Positions 15,657-23,336 of a stretch of DNA of 32,548 nucleotides are shown here, piece after piece. Location of the stretch: contig DDFD01000066.1 of NCBI GenBank assembly GCA_002337005.1, positions 1 to 32,548 of the forward strand, in the 5' to 3' direction. Under the pieces are notes generated by a model that worked only from the letters and a program-made list of their open reading frames with translations, was not told the origin of the DNA and did not search any database. This stretch comes from Flavobacteriales bacterium UBA1937. Its GTDB lineage: Bacteria > Bacteroidota > Bacteroidia > Flavobacteriales > Weeksellaceae. Both the position numbers and the translations under genes were made by a program. The first letter of the stretch is position 1. Each line of letters starts with the position of its first letter.

Positions 15657-16577
15657 TTGAAAATCGTAAGAGAATTTGAAAATTACACCGAAAATACGCC
15701 TAAAGTCTTGTCTTTAGGAATGTTTGATGGAATTCATCTTGGTCATATTTCTATCATTAATTTACTAAAATCTGTAGCCCAAGAAAACAACTTAGAGACT
15801 GCAATCCTCACTTTTTGGCCACATCCCAGAAAAGTATTCAACCCAAATGATGAGATAAAACTCCTCAATACATTAAATGAAAAATTGAATCTTCTAGAAA
15901 ATGCCAATCTAGACGTTGTTTTTTTAAAATCTTTTGACGAAAATTTCCGAAACTTAACAGGCGAAGAATTTGTAAGACAAATCTTAGTTCAAAAACTTAA
16001 TGTAAAACACATTATCATAGGTCACGACCACGTTTTTGGAAAAAACAAATCTGGGAATTTCGAACTTTTGCAAAAACTATCTAAAGAATTGGATTTTAAA
16101 GTCCAACAATTAAACGCTGTGAAAGAAGGTGATTCTAACATCAGCTCTACCAAAATCAGGAATTGCCTATCCAACGGAAATATTACAGGTGCTAATAAAA
16201 TGCTAGGTTACCACTACTCTGTTTCTGGAAAGGTAATTGATGGCAAAAAATTAGGCAGAACTATAGGCTATCCTACAGCAAATATAGAAGTAGATGAGCT
16301 AAAACTTCTTCCGAAAAAAGGAGCTTATATTGTAGAGGTTTTTGTAAAAAACAAATTCTATAAAGGAATGCTAAGCATAGGGACTAATCCTACAGTAAAC
16401 GGCGAAAAACTTACCGTAGAAGTTTATATTTTGGATTTCAACGAAGATATTTACGGTGAAGAAATTACTGTAAAATTTAGAGATTTTTTACATGAAGAAA
16501 TTAAATTTGAATCTTTAGAAAAATTGATTGAAAGATTAGATGAAGACAAAAGATTGACAGAAAGATTTAAGTTTTAG
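15657..16577 (+). CDS. ribF: Bifunctional riboflavin kinase / FMN adenylyltransferase
   Basis: 306 residues, beginning at TTG 15657; no ATG in frame fits the conserved N-terminus. Seen: the nucleotidyltransferase site GMFDGIHLGH (21-30), FWPHPRKVF, and ISSTKIR (162-168), which close the FAD-synthetase half; then the riboflavin-kinase half with GYPTAN (204-209), GAYIVEV, SIGTNPTVNG and YILDFNEDIYGE. It phosphorylates riboflavin to FMN and adenylates FMN to FAD in the cytosol. It is divergent from atpD, sharing a short AT-rich intergenic region. A CATCTTTG sequence at 15627-15634, one base off the -7 consensus, may be its promoter. Bases 16578-16694 downstream hold no clear feature. Confidence 0.96.
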   Translation: MKIVREFENYTENTPKVLSLGMFDGIHLGHISIINLLKSVAQENNLETAILTFWPHPRKVFNPNDEIKLLNTLNEKLNLLENANLDVVFLKSFDENFRNLTGEEFVRQILVQKLNVKHIIIGHDHVFGKNKSGNFELLQKLSKELDFKVQQLNAVKEGDSNISSTKIRNCLSNGNITGANKMLGYHYSVSGKVIDGKKLGRTIGYPTANIEVDELKLLPKKGAYIVEVFVKNKFYKGMLSIGTNPTVNGEKLTVEVYILDFNEDIYGEEITVKFRDFLHEEIKFESLEKLIERLDEDKRLTERFKF

Positions 16578-16694
16578 TTTTTGCCGCAAATGCACAAATT
16601 TTGTTTCTTTTTTAGCAATATAAATCATTGATCATTTGTTGTAATCTTTTTGAGTTTTTAGAAATTAGTTTCAAATTTTATTAGTGAATTATTG

Positions 16695-17051
16695 CTATTT
16701 AAGATTTAAAACCTCCTTTTTCACTTTCTTAGTTAGGCTATTGAAAACCAAATCATAAGAATCATCAATCAATTTTTTGATTAAATCAGGTTTTAATCCT
16801 TCACAAATTACAGAATTCCAATGGGTTTTGTTCATGTGAAAAGCACCAGAAATTTGGTAATATTTTTCCCTTAGTTCTTCATTATAATCTTCTGTATTTT
16901 TTGCAGAAAAAACCAAAGGTTGACTTTCTAAAGCCATCAATAAAAACATTTTACTGCCTACTTTAAAAACCAAAGTAGTTTCATTAAACGGAAAACCTTC
17001 TGTAACACCTTTTTTTTCGAGACAATATTCACGGATTTCTTCGGCGATCAT
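16695..17051 (-). CDS. MmcQ/YjbR family protein
   Basis: 118 residues from ATG 17051 (MIAEEIREYCLEKKGVTEGFPF). An in-frame ATG ten codons upstream at 17081 is rejected: it sits beside the -7 box at 17083-17090 and the family usually begins with this helix. Seen: the YjbR pattern EGFPF near residue 17, VFKVGSKMFLLM, and the conserved FHMNKTHWNSV, close to the HMNKxHW signature of the family. The fold resembles CyaY and is often called DNA-binding, but the role in the cell is unknown. It is a single gene, divergent from the NAD(P)-binding protein at 17147. Confidence 0.9.
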   Translation of the reverse strand: MIAEEIREYCLEKKGVTEGFPFNETTLVFKVGSKMFLLMALESQPLVFSAKNTEDYNEELREKYYQISGAFHMNKTHWNSVICEGLKPDLIKKLIDDSYDLVFNSLTKKVKKEVLNLK

Positions 17052-17053
17052 AA

Positions 17054-17140
17054 TAATTGATAAATGATTTTTGAAATTCAACCAAATTTAGTAATTTTAA
17101 AAATATTTATCATCAATTATCACTCATTAATTATCAATTG
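17054..17140. repeat. Two opposed period-7 arrays flanking a promoter
   Basis: The left array (17054-17074) reads TAATTGA, TAAATGA, TTTTTGA. The right array (17113-17140) reads TCAATTA, TCACTCA, TTAATTA, TCAATTG. The arrays are roughly inverse complements, and the -7 box for the leftward gene lies between them. Confidence 0.6.
17083..17090 (-). promoter_or_regulatory. -7 box for the YjbR-like gene
   Basis: TAAATTTG on the minus strand, with a TTG about 23 bases further upstream at 17114-17116. The predicted leader to ATG 17051 is about 25 bases. Confidence 0.5.
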
Positions 17141-17146
17141 TAAAAA

Positions 17147-17812
17147 ATGAAAGCTCTCATCATCGGTGCAACTGGCGCTACAGGAAAAGATTTACTCCAA
17201 AAATTAATAGATGACACGCACTTTTCGGAAATTCATGTTTTCGGAAGAAGAGCTTTAGAAATAAGAAACAACAAAGTTTTTGAACATATTGTAGATTTTG
17301 ACCAACCAGAAACTTGGAAAGATTTGGTAATTGGTGATGTAGCATTTTCTTGTTTAGGAACTACACTGAAAGATGCGGGAAGCAAAGAAGCACAACGTAA
17401 AGTAGATTTTGACTATCAACTGAATTTCGCCAAAGCCGCCAGAGAAAATAATGTAGAAGACTTTGTACTAGTTTCCTCTTATGGTGCCAATCCTAATTCT
17501 AAAATATTCTATTCTAAAATGAAAGGCGAATTAGAAGAAGCTGTTAAAAATCTTAATTTCAATAAATTAACCATCTTCAATCCGGGGATGCTAGAAAGAA
17601 AAAATACTGAAAGAACTGGTGAAGTTTTAGGAGCTAGAATTATAAAATTTGTAAATAAACTGGGGTGTTTAGAAAGTCAAAAACCATTACCAACAGACGT
17701 TTTGGCACAAGCGATGATTAATGCAAATAAAATCAAATGGTTATTCCGAAATAAAACTAGGAAATATTTTCAGTTTTGCAGAGAAAAAGAGGGACTAGAG
17801 ATAAGAATTTAG
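17147..17812 (+). CDS. TIP30/HTATIP2-like NAD(P)-binding oxidoreductase
   Basis: 221 residues, an atypical short-chain dehydrogenase-like Rossmann protein. Seen: the dinucleotide loop GATGATG (7-13) right at the N-terminus, SCLGTTLKDAGS, VSSYGANPNSKIFYSKMKGELE with the Tyr-x-x-x-Lys-like pair in the active-site position, and FNPGMLERKNTERTGE, which is typical of this family. The product is cytosolic; the substrate is unknown in bacteria and often linked to electron-transfer cofactors only by annotation. The ATG lies 95 bases from the divergent gene, after an AT-rich heptamer array. The last codons lie inside a 15-bp inverted repeat. Confidence 0.88.
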   Translation: MKALIIGATGATGKDLLQKLIDDTHFSEIHVFGRRALEIRNNKVFEHIVDFDQPETWKDLVIGDVAFSCLGTTLKDAGSKEAQRKVDFDYQLNFAKAARENNVEDFVLVSSYGANPNSKIFYSKMKGELEEAVKNLNFNKLTIFNPGMLERKNTERTGEVLGARIIKFVNKLGCLESQKPLPTDVLAQAMINANKIKWLFRNKTRKYFQFCREKEGLEIRI

Positions 17813-17846
17813 GATTTAGTTCTATTATGCCCTAAATCCTAAATTC
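17805..17846. repeat. 15-bp inverted repeat built from the AGGATTT heptamer, overlapping a stop codon
   Basis: GAATTTAGGATTTAG (17805-17819) and CTAAATCCTAAATTC (17832-17846) are perfect inverse complements with a 12-base loop. The left arm contains the stop codon of the upstream gene. It may act as a weak terminator between two convergent genes, although no clean T-run follows on either strand. The same AGGATTT unit recurs in tandem at 31533. Confidence 0.75.
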
Positions 17847-17852
17847 TGAAAT

Positions 17853-18398
17853 TTATTTCAAATATTTTGTGATAGAATCAGAAGTTGGTTTGGTAGTACT
17901 GATGAAAGTATCTACTAATTCACCTTTTTCATTCAATAGAAATTTAGTAAAATTCCAAAGGATGGTAGTATTTTTTACACCATTTAGTTTTTTGTCAGTC
18001 AAAAATTTAAAAATCGGTGCTGTATCACTTCCTTTTACCGAAACCTTAGCCGCCATTGGGAAGGTTACACCATAATTTTTTTGGCAAAAAGTAGCAATTT
18101 CTTGGTTACTACCTGGTTCTTGTCCTCCGAAATTATTGGCAGGAAAACCTACAATTACCAATTTATCTTTGTACATTTTGTACAATTTTTCTAGGTCTTC
18201 GTACTGTGGTGTAAATCCACATTCTGAAGCGGTATTTACAATTAATATTTTCTTTCCTTTAAATTTAGAAAAATCAATAGTTTTACCTTCTAGAGATTCT
18301 ACTTTAAAAGAATGAATAGATTTAGGCGTTTGTGCTTTTGAGCTAAATAAACCGAATAATGAGAACATAAGAATGAATAAATATTTGTAAGATTTCAT
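17853..18398 (-). CDS. Glutathione-peroxidase-family thiol peroxidase, exported
   Basis: 181 residues from ATG 18398 (MKSYKYLFILMFSLFG); a longer frame from 18425 adds nine residues before the signal peptide and is less likely. A signal peptide (about 1-22, ending SKAQ) sends it to the periplasm. Seen: peroxidatic Cys60 in NTASECGFTPQY, Gln93 in NNFGGQEPG, and Trp148-Asn149 in ILWNFTKF, the full Cys-Gln-Trp-Asn tetrad. The residue is Cys, not selenocysteine. A second cysteine (Cys105, FCQKNYGV) could serve as resolving partner. Family members reduce peroxides, using thioredoxin-like proteins more often than glutathione in bacteria. It is separated from the upstream gene by a terminator, so it is monocistronic. 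Confidence 0.93.
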   Translation of the reverse strand: MKSYKYLFILMFSLFGLFSSKAQTPKSIHSFKVESLEGKTIDFSKFKGKKILIVNTASECGFTPQYEDLEKLYKMYKDKLVIVGFPANNFGGQEPGSNQEIATFCQKNYGVTFPMAAKVSVKGSDTAPIFKFLTDKKLNGVKNTTILWNFTKFLLNEKGELVDTFISTTKPTSDSITKYLK

Positions 18399-18435
18399 AA
18401 AACTTATTTTTCTCAAAAATACCACTTAATTCAAC

Positions 18436-18460
18436 AAAAAAAGCGTTTTATAACGCTTTT
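18436..18460 (-). terminator. Terminator of the LolA-like gene (leftward)
   Basis: AAAAGCGTT pairs with AACGCTTTT around a four-base loop. Read on the minus strand it is followed by seven T. It lies upstream of the peroxidase gene. Confidence 0.8.
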
Positions 18461-18485
18461 AGATATTTTCTATTTTGTTTTGCTA

Positions 18486-18513
18486 GATGATGGAAGTTAG
18501 ATGTTTGATGTTC
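18486..18513. repeat. Period-7 repeat (GATGTTT type)
   Basis: Four consecutive heptamers: GATGATG, GAAGTTA, GATGTTT, GATGTTC. The first part GATGATGGAAG also pairs, with one wobble, with CTTCCATTATC at about 18518-18528, making a possible hairpin just after the LolA-like gene. Confidence 0.6.
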
Positions 18514-18535
18514 ACAGCTTCCATTATCAATCATT

Positions 18536-19198
18536 TTAAAACTTAAAAGTATTTTCTGGAAAAGCTTTATTAGTGTCTATTCTATTAAGAATCATCACAT
18601 AATCTCCTTCCTTTTTTGGGGTGTTAGCCTCTATTCTAAAAGGCATAATAAGACCATTTACTTTTTTAAAATCCGAATAGATAAGGGTTTCATCTTTTTT
18701 TACTTCTTTCAGAAGAAAATAATTTTGTGCATCAAAATAATAGACTGTTTTATTTACATTTTTGGTTAATTCTACCTTAAAACAATCTTTATCTCCCACT
18801 TTTTCTTTTCCTAAAACTTGCGCAGAAAATCCTTTACTTTCAAAATCTATAAAATCTGTATCAAAACTTTCTGCTACATAATCTTTCTGAATTTGAAGTT
18901 TATTGACCACATAATTCATCGCATACCCATTTTTGCCATCATAACCTTCTACTACATTTTCTTTTTTACCTACAATAACCACCGTTTTGGTAAGATTAGG
19001 TCTCTGCTGAAAAATTTTAACAGGATATTCTTCACTTACTCCCAAAATCACTTTGCCTTGAAGTAAAATAGAATTCAGCAATTTCCATTGAGTAAGTCCG
19101 CCTGTAATTTCGATGTTCTTATCGATAATTTGTTTGGCTGTTTGCGCCGAAAATAAGGTGGTTATTAGAATTGTTGCTATTAATATTATCTTTTTCAT
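18536..19198 (-). CDS. Exported LolA-like / outer-membrane lipoprotein-sorting-type protein
   Basis: 220 residues. It has a signal peptide (MKKIILIATILITTLFSAQ, cleavage near residue 18), then a beta-rich protein in which short strands alternate: ILLQGKVILGVSEEYPVKIF, VVIVGKKENVVEGYDGKNGY, CFKVELTKNVNKTVYYFDAQ, LIYSDFKKVNGLIMPFRIE. The FDAQNYFLLKE and YSDFKKVNGLIMPF patterns are typical of the LolA/LolB-like fold found in many small Bacteroidetes exported proteins. There is no lipobox, so it is likely soluble in the periplasm. It may carry lipid or lipoprotein, but that is inference from fold only. It is a single gene, with period-7 repeats both upstream and downstream and a terminator downstream. 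Confidence 0.75.
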   Translation of the reverse strand: MKKIILIATILITTLFSAQTAKQIIDKNIEITGGLTQWKLLNSILLQGKVILGVSEEYPVKIFQQRPNLTKTVVIVGKKENVVEGYDGKNGYAMNYVVNKLQIQKDYVAESFDTDFIDFESKGFSAQVLGKEKVGDKDCFKVELTKNVNKTVYYFDAQNYFLLKEVKKDETLIYSDFKKVNGLIMPFRIEANTPKKEGDYVMILNRIDTNKAFPENTFKF

Positions 19199-19226
19199 TC
19201 AATCTCATTTAAGGGATTCCAAATAT

Positions 19227-19261
19227 AAAGTTTTTAGTTTAAAGTTTAAGAGGAAAGTCTA
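19227..19261. repeat. Period-7 repeat (AAAGTTT type)
   Basis: Consecutive heptamers AAAGTTT, TTAGTTT, AAAGTTT, AAGAGGA, AAGTCTA. They lie immediately upstream (5') of the LolA-like gene, where its promoter should be. Confidence 0.55.
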
Positions 19262-19302
19262 ATGTTTTAAGAAATATATATTAATAATTCAACTCTGAGG
19301 TT

Positions 19303-20046
19303 CTACAACTCACCTACTCTGCCATTCAAAATTTCTCTCGCTTTTTCTAGATCTTCAGGAACGTCTATTCCTACACCAATAAAATCGGTTTCAATCATTT
19401 TGATTTTCATCCCGTGTTCTAGATAGCGAATAGCTTCTATTTTTTCTGAAATTTCTAGCGGTGTCATTTCTAAATTAGCAAATTTCAGAAGAGCTTCTTT
19501 TCTAAAAGCATAAACGCCAATATGTTTGTAATAAAAATGCTCTACAGAAGTTTCTCTTGGAAAAGGAATTATAGAACGACTGAAATACATCGCAAAATTT
19601 TGTAAATCGGTAATCACTTTTACATTGTTAGGATTTTCTACTTCTTCCTGATTTTTAAGTCTAATTTTAAGAGAAGCCAAAGAAATTTCTTTATTCAAAT
19701 CATTTTTAAAAACTTCAATTAATTGTTTCAAAGGTTCTGTTTTCAGGAAAGGTTCGTCACCTTGAACATTGATAACAACATCACAATCAATACCTTGTAC
19801 TGCTTCTGCAATTCTGTCACTACCTGTTTCGTGCTGACCAGTCATTACTGCTTTTCCACCGTTTTTGGTGATTTCATCAAAAATAATTTCAGAATCTGTA
19901 GCTATGAAAACCTCATCAAAAAGTTTTGTTTCAACTACATTTTGGTAAGTGGTAGTAATAACGGTTTTGTCTCCCAAAATCTGCATTAATTTTCCGGGAA
20001 ATCTGCTTGCAGCATATCTTGCTGGTATTACAGCGATGATTTTCAT
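19303..20046 (-). CDS. kdsB: 3-deoxy-manno-octulosonate cytidylyltransferase
   Basis: 247 residues, normal for the family. Seen: the CTP-binding N-terminus IPARYAASRFPGK, IATDSEIIFDEI, GSDRIAEAV, and VINVQGDEPF, the metal and sugar site. It activates KDO with CTP to CMP-KDO in the cytosol for the inner core of lipopolysaccharide, which confirms a Gram-negative envelope. Its ATG follows the TAA of the upstream membrane-protein gene without a single base between, so the two are translationally coupled. Confidence 0.97.
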   Translation of the reverse strand: MKIIAVIPARYAASRFPGKLMQILGDKTVITTTYQNVVETKLFDEVFIATDSEIIFDEITKNGGKAVMTGQHETGSDRIAEAVQGIDCDVVINVQGDEPFLKTEPLKQLIEVFKNDLNKEISLASLKIRLKNQEEVENPNNVKVITDLQNFAMYFSRSIIPFPRETSVEHFYYKHIGVYAFRKEALLKFANLEMTPLEISEKIEAIRYLEHGMKIKMIETDFIGVGIDVPEDLEKAREILNGRVGEL

Positions 20047-20634
20047 TTAGTTAATGTATTTTATTAAATATATAATTCCATAAATCCAAGAAACATATAG
20101 AGAAGAATAAAAGAGACCTAAACTTATACTTTTTAGTAAGTTTTTTTTACATTTTCCAGAATTTTTAAATATTAATCTTAACGCTCTAAAATAAATCCAA
20201 TAAAGCATTGCCAATAAAAGAAATAAAATAGACCAAAAGAAAACTCCAACAATATAAAGCAATATTAATAATGCTATTGTGAAAAAAATCCATGCAAAAA
20301 TGGCAAAAATAATTCCTCCAATTCCATCAGAACCTGTATCTGGAATGTCTAAATTGGTTGGTGAAAAGTCCGAACTTGATTTATTAATTTCTTTAAATTT
20401 TTCTTTTGAGAATATACTCCCTAAATTATCCTTTAATTTTACTCCATTATACAAGCTAAAAGATACAAAAATAAAAAAAGAAACAGCCAATATTGTTGTA
20501 GAAATTATAGAGTTTTGAAATAATGATTGATGAGAACTTCTACCAGAAATCCAAACACTAAAAACAACCAAAAGTATAATTACTAATGATGCATAATAAA
20601 TGAATTTAGTCTCTAGTATGGTTTTGTTTTTCAT
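20047..20634 (-). CDS. Membrane protein of unknown function, coupled to kdsB
   Basis: 195 residues. Seen: one N-terminal membrane helix (about 10-30), a second (about 46-64), a polar stretch of about 40 residues rich in Lys, Ser and Asp, then two or three closely packed helices (about 104-150) and one or two near the C-terminus (about 165-192). No motif I recognise. The polar stretch is followed by GSDGIGGIIFAIFAW, a glycine-rich entry into the third helix. The gene is 5' of kdsB with zero-base spacing, so co-expression with KDO activation is likely, yet nothing in the protein ties it to lipopolysaccharide. AT content is higher than in kdsB. Confidence 0.75.
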   Translation of the reverse strand: MKNKTILETKFIYYASLVIILLVVFSVWISGRSSHQSLFQNSIISTTILAVSFFIFVSFSLYNGVKLKDNLGSIFSKEKFKEINKSSSDFSPTNLDIPDTGSDGIGGIIFAIFAWIFFTIALLILLYIVGVFFWSILFLLLAMLYWIYFRALRLIFKNSGKCKKNLLKSISLGLFYSSLYVSWIYGIIYLIKYIN

Positions 20635-20650
20635 AAAATTATAATAAAAT

Positions 20651-20712
20651 CTCGCTGATTAAGCAGATTTGAGCAGATTAAAAATATCAGCAAAACTGTC
20701 AAAATCAGCGAG
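20651..20712. repeat. REP-like inverted repeat with internal period-10 units
   Basis: CTCGCTGATT (20651-20660) and AATCAGCGAG (20703-20712) are exact inverse complements. Inside, GCTGATT, GCAGATT and GCAGATT recur at about 10-base spacing. It sits between the phosphohexomutase stop and the membrane-protein gene start; it may double as a terminator or be a dispersed element. Confidence 0.65.
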
Positions 20713-20733
20713 TGATTAAAATTTATACAAATT

Positions 20734-22452
20734 TTATAGTTTCAGATCTTCTTTTACAATATCAAATTTCTTTTCTAATCTTGCTACTTCAGCTTTATAA
20801 TCTGCTTCTGAAGAAATAGAGCCTTTTACAGAGAAATAGAACTTGATTTTTGGTTCAGTACCAGATGGTCTGATGCAGATTTTGGTTCCGTCTTCTGTAT
20901 AGTATATTAATACATTAGATTTCGGAATATCGTTCATTACTTTTTTCTCACCAGAAATGGCATCAAGGCAAGTTTGTTCTTGGAAATCTTTAACCTCTTT
21001 TACCAATGAACCAGCCAAAGATTTAGGCGGATTATTTCTGAAATCTACCATCATTTGAGCAATTTCTTCGGCACCAGTTCTACCTTTTTTCACCACATTT
21101 ACTAATGCTTCTTGATAAACGCCTATTTTTTTGTAAATATCAATCATATATTGATACATCGTTCTTCCGTTAGCTTTGCACCAGGCTGCAATTTCACACG
21201 CCACCAAAATACTTCCGCAACTGTCTTTATCTCTTACGAAATCTCCAGTCATAAATCCGAAAGATTCTTCGCCACCACAAATAAATTTTTCTACACCTTC
21301 TGCATCACGAATCATCTTACCAATCCATTTGAAACCAGTAAGCCCAGCTTTGCAATCTACACCATATTGTTCGGCTAAATCAAAGAAAACATCAGAAGTT
21401 ACAATGGTAGAACCAATAAATTCTTTACCTGTAATTCTTCCTGCATCTTTCCATTGGTTCAAGATGTAATCTGTAAGAATCATATTGGTTTGGTTACCAT
21501 TTAGCAACTGAATTTCTCCATCCAAATTTCTCACTGCAATTCCTAATCTATCACCATCTGGATCACAACCAATTACAATATCACCATTGGTAATATTTGC
21601 TAAATCTACTGCCATTTTTAGTGCTTTTGGTTCTTCAGGATTCGGAGATTCTACGGTTGGGAAATTACCAGAAGGAATCATTTGTTCTGTAACCAAATCT
21701 ATTTTTTTGAAACCTGCTTTTTCTAAAGCTTTTGGAATAGTTGTATAGGTAGTTCCGTGAATAGACGTGAAAACGATATTCAAATTATCATAACCTATTT
21801 TATCTTTTTGGTAAAGAGATTCTGCAATACATCTATCAATATACACATCATCTTGCTCCTCGCCAATCCATTCTATCAAATCATCATTCCCATTGAATTT
21901 TATGTCTTCAAATTTTGTAGCATATACTTCTTTGATGATCGCATCATCATTTGGCGGAACAATTTGTGCACCATCATTCCAATATACTTTGTAACCGTTA
22001 TATTCTGGCGGATTATGAGAAGCTGTGAGAACAATTCCTGCGTTACATTTTTTATCACGAACGGTGAAAGAAAGTTCTGGAGTTGGTCTGTGTTCTTTAA
22101 AAAGCAAAACTTTAATTCCGTTTGCTGTAAGAACATCTGCACACATTTTCCCAAATTCTCTAGAATTATTTCTCACATCATAAGCAATGGCAACTTTAAT
22201 TTCTTGATTTGGAAATTGCTGATGAAGATAATTTGCCAAACCTTGTGTAGCTTGCCCAAGTGTATATTTATTTAATCTATTGGTTCCAACCCCCATAATT
22301 CCTCGCATTCCGCCAGTTCCGAATTCTAATTCTCTGTAAAAACTGTCTTCTAATTCTGGAGAATTGGTATCAATCCAATTCTGAACTGTAGCTTTGGTTT
22401 CAGCATCAAAAGTATCTGATAACCATAGTTTTGCTTTTTCAACCGTTGTCAT
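20734..22452 (-). CDS. Phospho-sugar mutase (phosphoglucomutase/phosphomannomutase family)
   Basis: 572 residues, the long bacterial PGM type. Seen in order: FGTGGMRG (44-51), catalytic phosphoserine Ser145 in TASHNPPEYNGYK, the metal loop D297-P-D299-G-D301-R, the sugar-binding GGEESFGF (393-400) and the phosphate-binding RPSGTEPK near the C-terminus. All four active-site segments are intact. It interconverts hexose 1- and 6-phosphates in the cytosol; glucose is the usual substrate of this length class but mannose cannot be excluded. It supplies sugar nucleotides and so fits the envelope-sugar genes nearby (kdsB). The 5' leader carries a decamer tandem repeat, described separately. Confidence 0.94.
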   Translation of the reverse strand: MTTVEKAKLWLSDTFDAETKATVQNWIDTNSPELEDSFYRELEFGTGGMRGIMGVGTNRLNKYTLGQATQGLANYLHQQFPNQEIKVAIAYDVRNNSREFGKMCADVLTANGIKVLLFKEHRPTPELSFTVRDKKCNAGIVLTASHNPPEYNGYKVYWNDGAQIVPPNDDAIIKEVYATKFEDIKFNGNDDLIEWIGEEQDDVYIDRCIAESLYQKDKIGYDNLNIVFTSIHGTTYTTIPKALEKAGFKKIDLVTEQMIPSGNFPTVESPNPEEPKALKMAVDLANITNGDIVIGCDPDGDRLGIAVRNLDGEIQLLNGNQTNMILTDYILNQWKDAGRITGKEFIGSTIVTSDVFFDLAEQYGVDCKAGLTGFKWIGKMIRDAEGVEKFICGGEESFGFMTGDFVRDKDSCGSILVACEIAAWCKANGRTMYQYMIDIYKKIGVYQEALVNVVKKGRTGAEEIAQMMVDFRNNPPKSLAGSLVKEVKDFQEQTCLDAISGEKKVMNDIPKSNVLIYYTEDGTKICIRPSGTEPKIKFYFSVKGSISSEADYKAEVARLEKKFDIVKEDLKL

Positions 22453-22467
22453 ATATATTGTTTTTTT

Positions 22468-22507
22468 GTTTGATATTGTTTGATATTGTTTGATGTGGTT
22501 TGATAAT
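22468..22507. repeat. Decamer tandem repeat in the phosphohexomutase leader
   Basis: Four units on the plus strand: GTTTGATATT, GTTTGATATT, GTTTGATGTG, GTTTGATAAT. It lies 15 bases upstream of the ATG at 22452, where ribosome access or promoter spacing could be affected by copy number. Confidence 0.75.
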
Positions 22508-22532
22508 GTTATAAACTATTTTGTTTCATCTC

Positions 22533-22553
22533 GACTTTGGACTTCTGACTTAC
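22533..22553. repeat. Period-7 repeat (GACTTCT type), first locus
   Basis: Three units: GACTTTG, GACTTCT, GACTTAC, ending over the stop codon of the GIN-domain lipoprotein gene. The GACTTCT unit recurs at 30578-30591. Confidence 0.55.
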
Positions 22554-23254
22554 TTCAACTTTCTGTTTTCCAAAGAGGATTTACCCTTTTTTACTAATTT
22601 ATTGAGAGGTTCTCCGTAATAAATTAGTTTTGATGTATTTTCGAGAGTACCTTTCATTTCATTATCAATATTTAATCCTGCTGAAGCGTCATTTTTAGCA
22701 TTTAATTCTAAATTTTCTACATAAAAATAAGGTGCCATAATACTCGCAGAATCTGTTAATTTTAAATTCAAATTTTTGGTTTCTCCTAGAATATTGGCTT
22801 TGGATTTTTGAGACATTTCTAAGGTGCTTTTCTCGGAGATTACTGCTCCCATAAATTTAGAATTATCTTTCAAATGTAAAGAAAAATTGGGAGATTTTAC
22901 TTGTCCGGAAACATTCATTTCTACTTGGTCTGAAAGTGAAATTTCGTTTAAATCATTTTTTCCAAAAATAGTAATACTGTAGAAATCTACATTTTCGAGT
23001 TTTCGGCTTTCTTCAATGGTTAAAGTTCCGTTTTCTACTTCTATATCTAGATTTTTGTAGATATTAGGATATGTTTCTACGCTTACTATATTCTGATTTC
23101 CTTTGGCAAAAAACACTTTGAAATTTCCTTTTAAATTTAATTTAGAGAAATTTTCTACGGATTTATCCTTAACTTCAATCTCACCTTTTGGCGAAATTTT
23201 AGAACAAGATATAAGTCCTAAAAACAGGATGAAAAGAAAAATAGTTTTTTTCAT
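22550..23254 (-). CDS. GIN-domain (DUF2807-like) lipoprotein
   Basis: 234 residues. Lipoprotein signal with the lipobox LISC and Cys17. The mature part has the repeating right-handed beta architecture of the head-GIN domain: NFSKLNLKGNFKVFFAKGNQ, VENGTLTIEES, ISLSDQVEMNVSG, then short strands KSTLEMSQKSKANILG and LKLTDSASIMAPYF. It is likely anchored in the outer membrane, facing either side. The family is very common in Bacteroidetes, with no established molecular role; surface or polysaccharide contact is usually assumed. The gene stands alone with its own -7 box. Confidence 0.88.
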   Translation of the reverse strand: MKKTIFLFILFLGLISCSKISPKGEIEVKDKSVENFSKLNLKGNFKVFFAKGNQNIVSVETYPNIYKNLDIEVENGTLTIEESRKLENVDFYSITIFGKNDLNEISLSDQVEMNVSGQVKSPNFSLHLKDNSKFMGAVISEKSTLEMSQKSKANILGETKNLNLKLTDSASIMAPYFYVENLELNAKNDASAGLNIDNEMKGTLENTSKLIYYGEPLNKLVKKGKSSLENRKLK

Positions 23255-23274
23255 TTTTTACAAAATCAAGAAAA

Positions 23275-23282
23275 CAAATTTA
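23275..23282 (-). promoter_or_regulatory. -7 box for the GIN-domain lipoprotein gene
   Basis: TAAATTTG on the minus strand matches TAnnTTTG, with a predicted leader of about 14 bases to ATG 23254. No canonical -33 TTG is evident. Confidence 0.5.
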
Positions 23283-23336
23283 CGTAAAAAATGTACAATA
23301 GAAAAGATGATAAATATAATTTGACAAAATAAGAAA

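Noticed and set aside
21757..22275. 172-codon open frame antisense to the phosphohexomutase gene
   Set aside because: It is fully inside a well-conserved gene on the other strand, with a composition explained by that gene's codon use.
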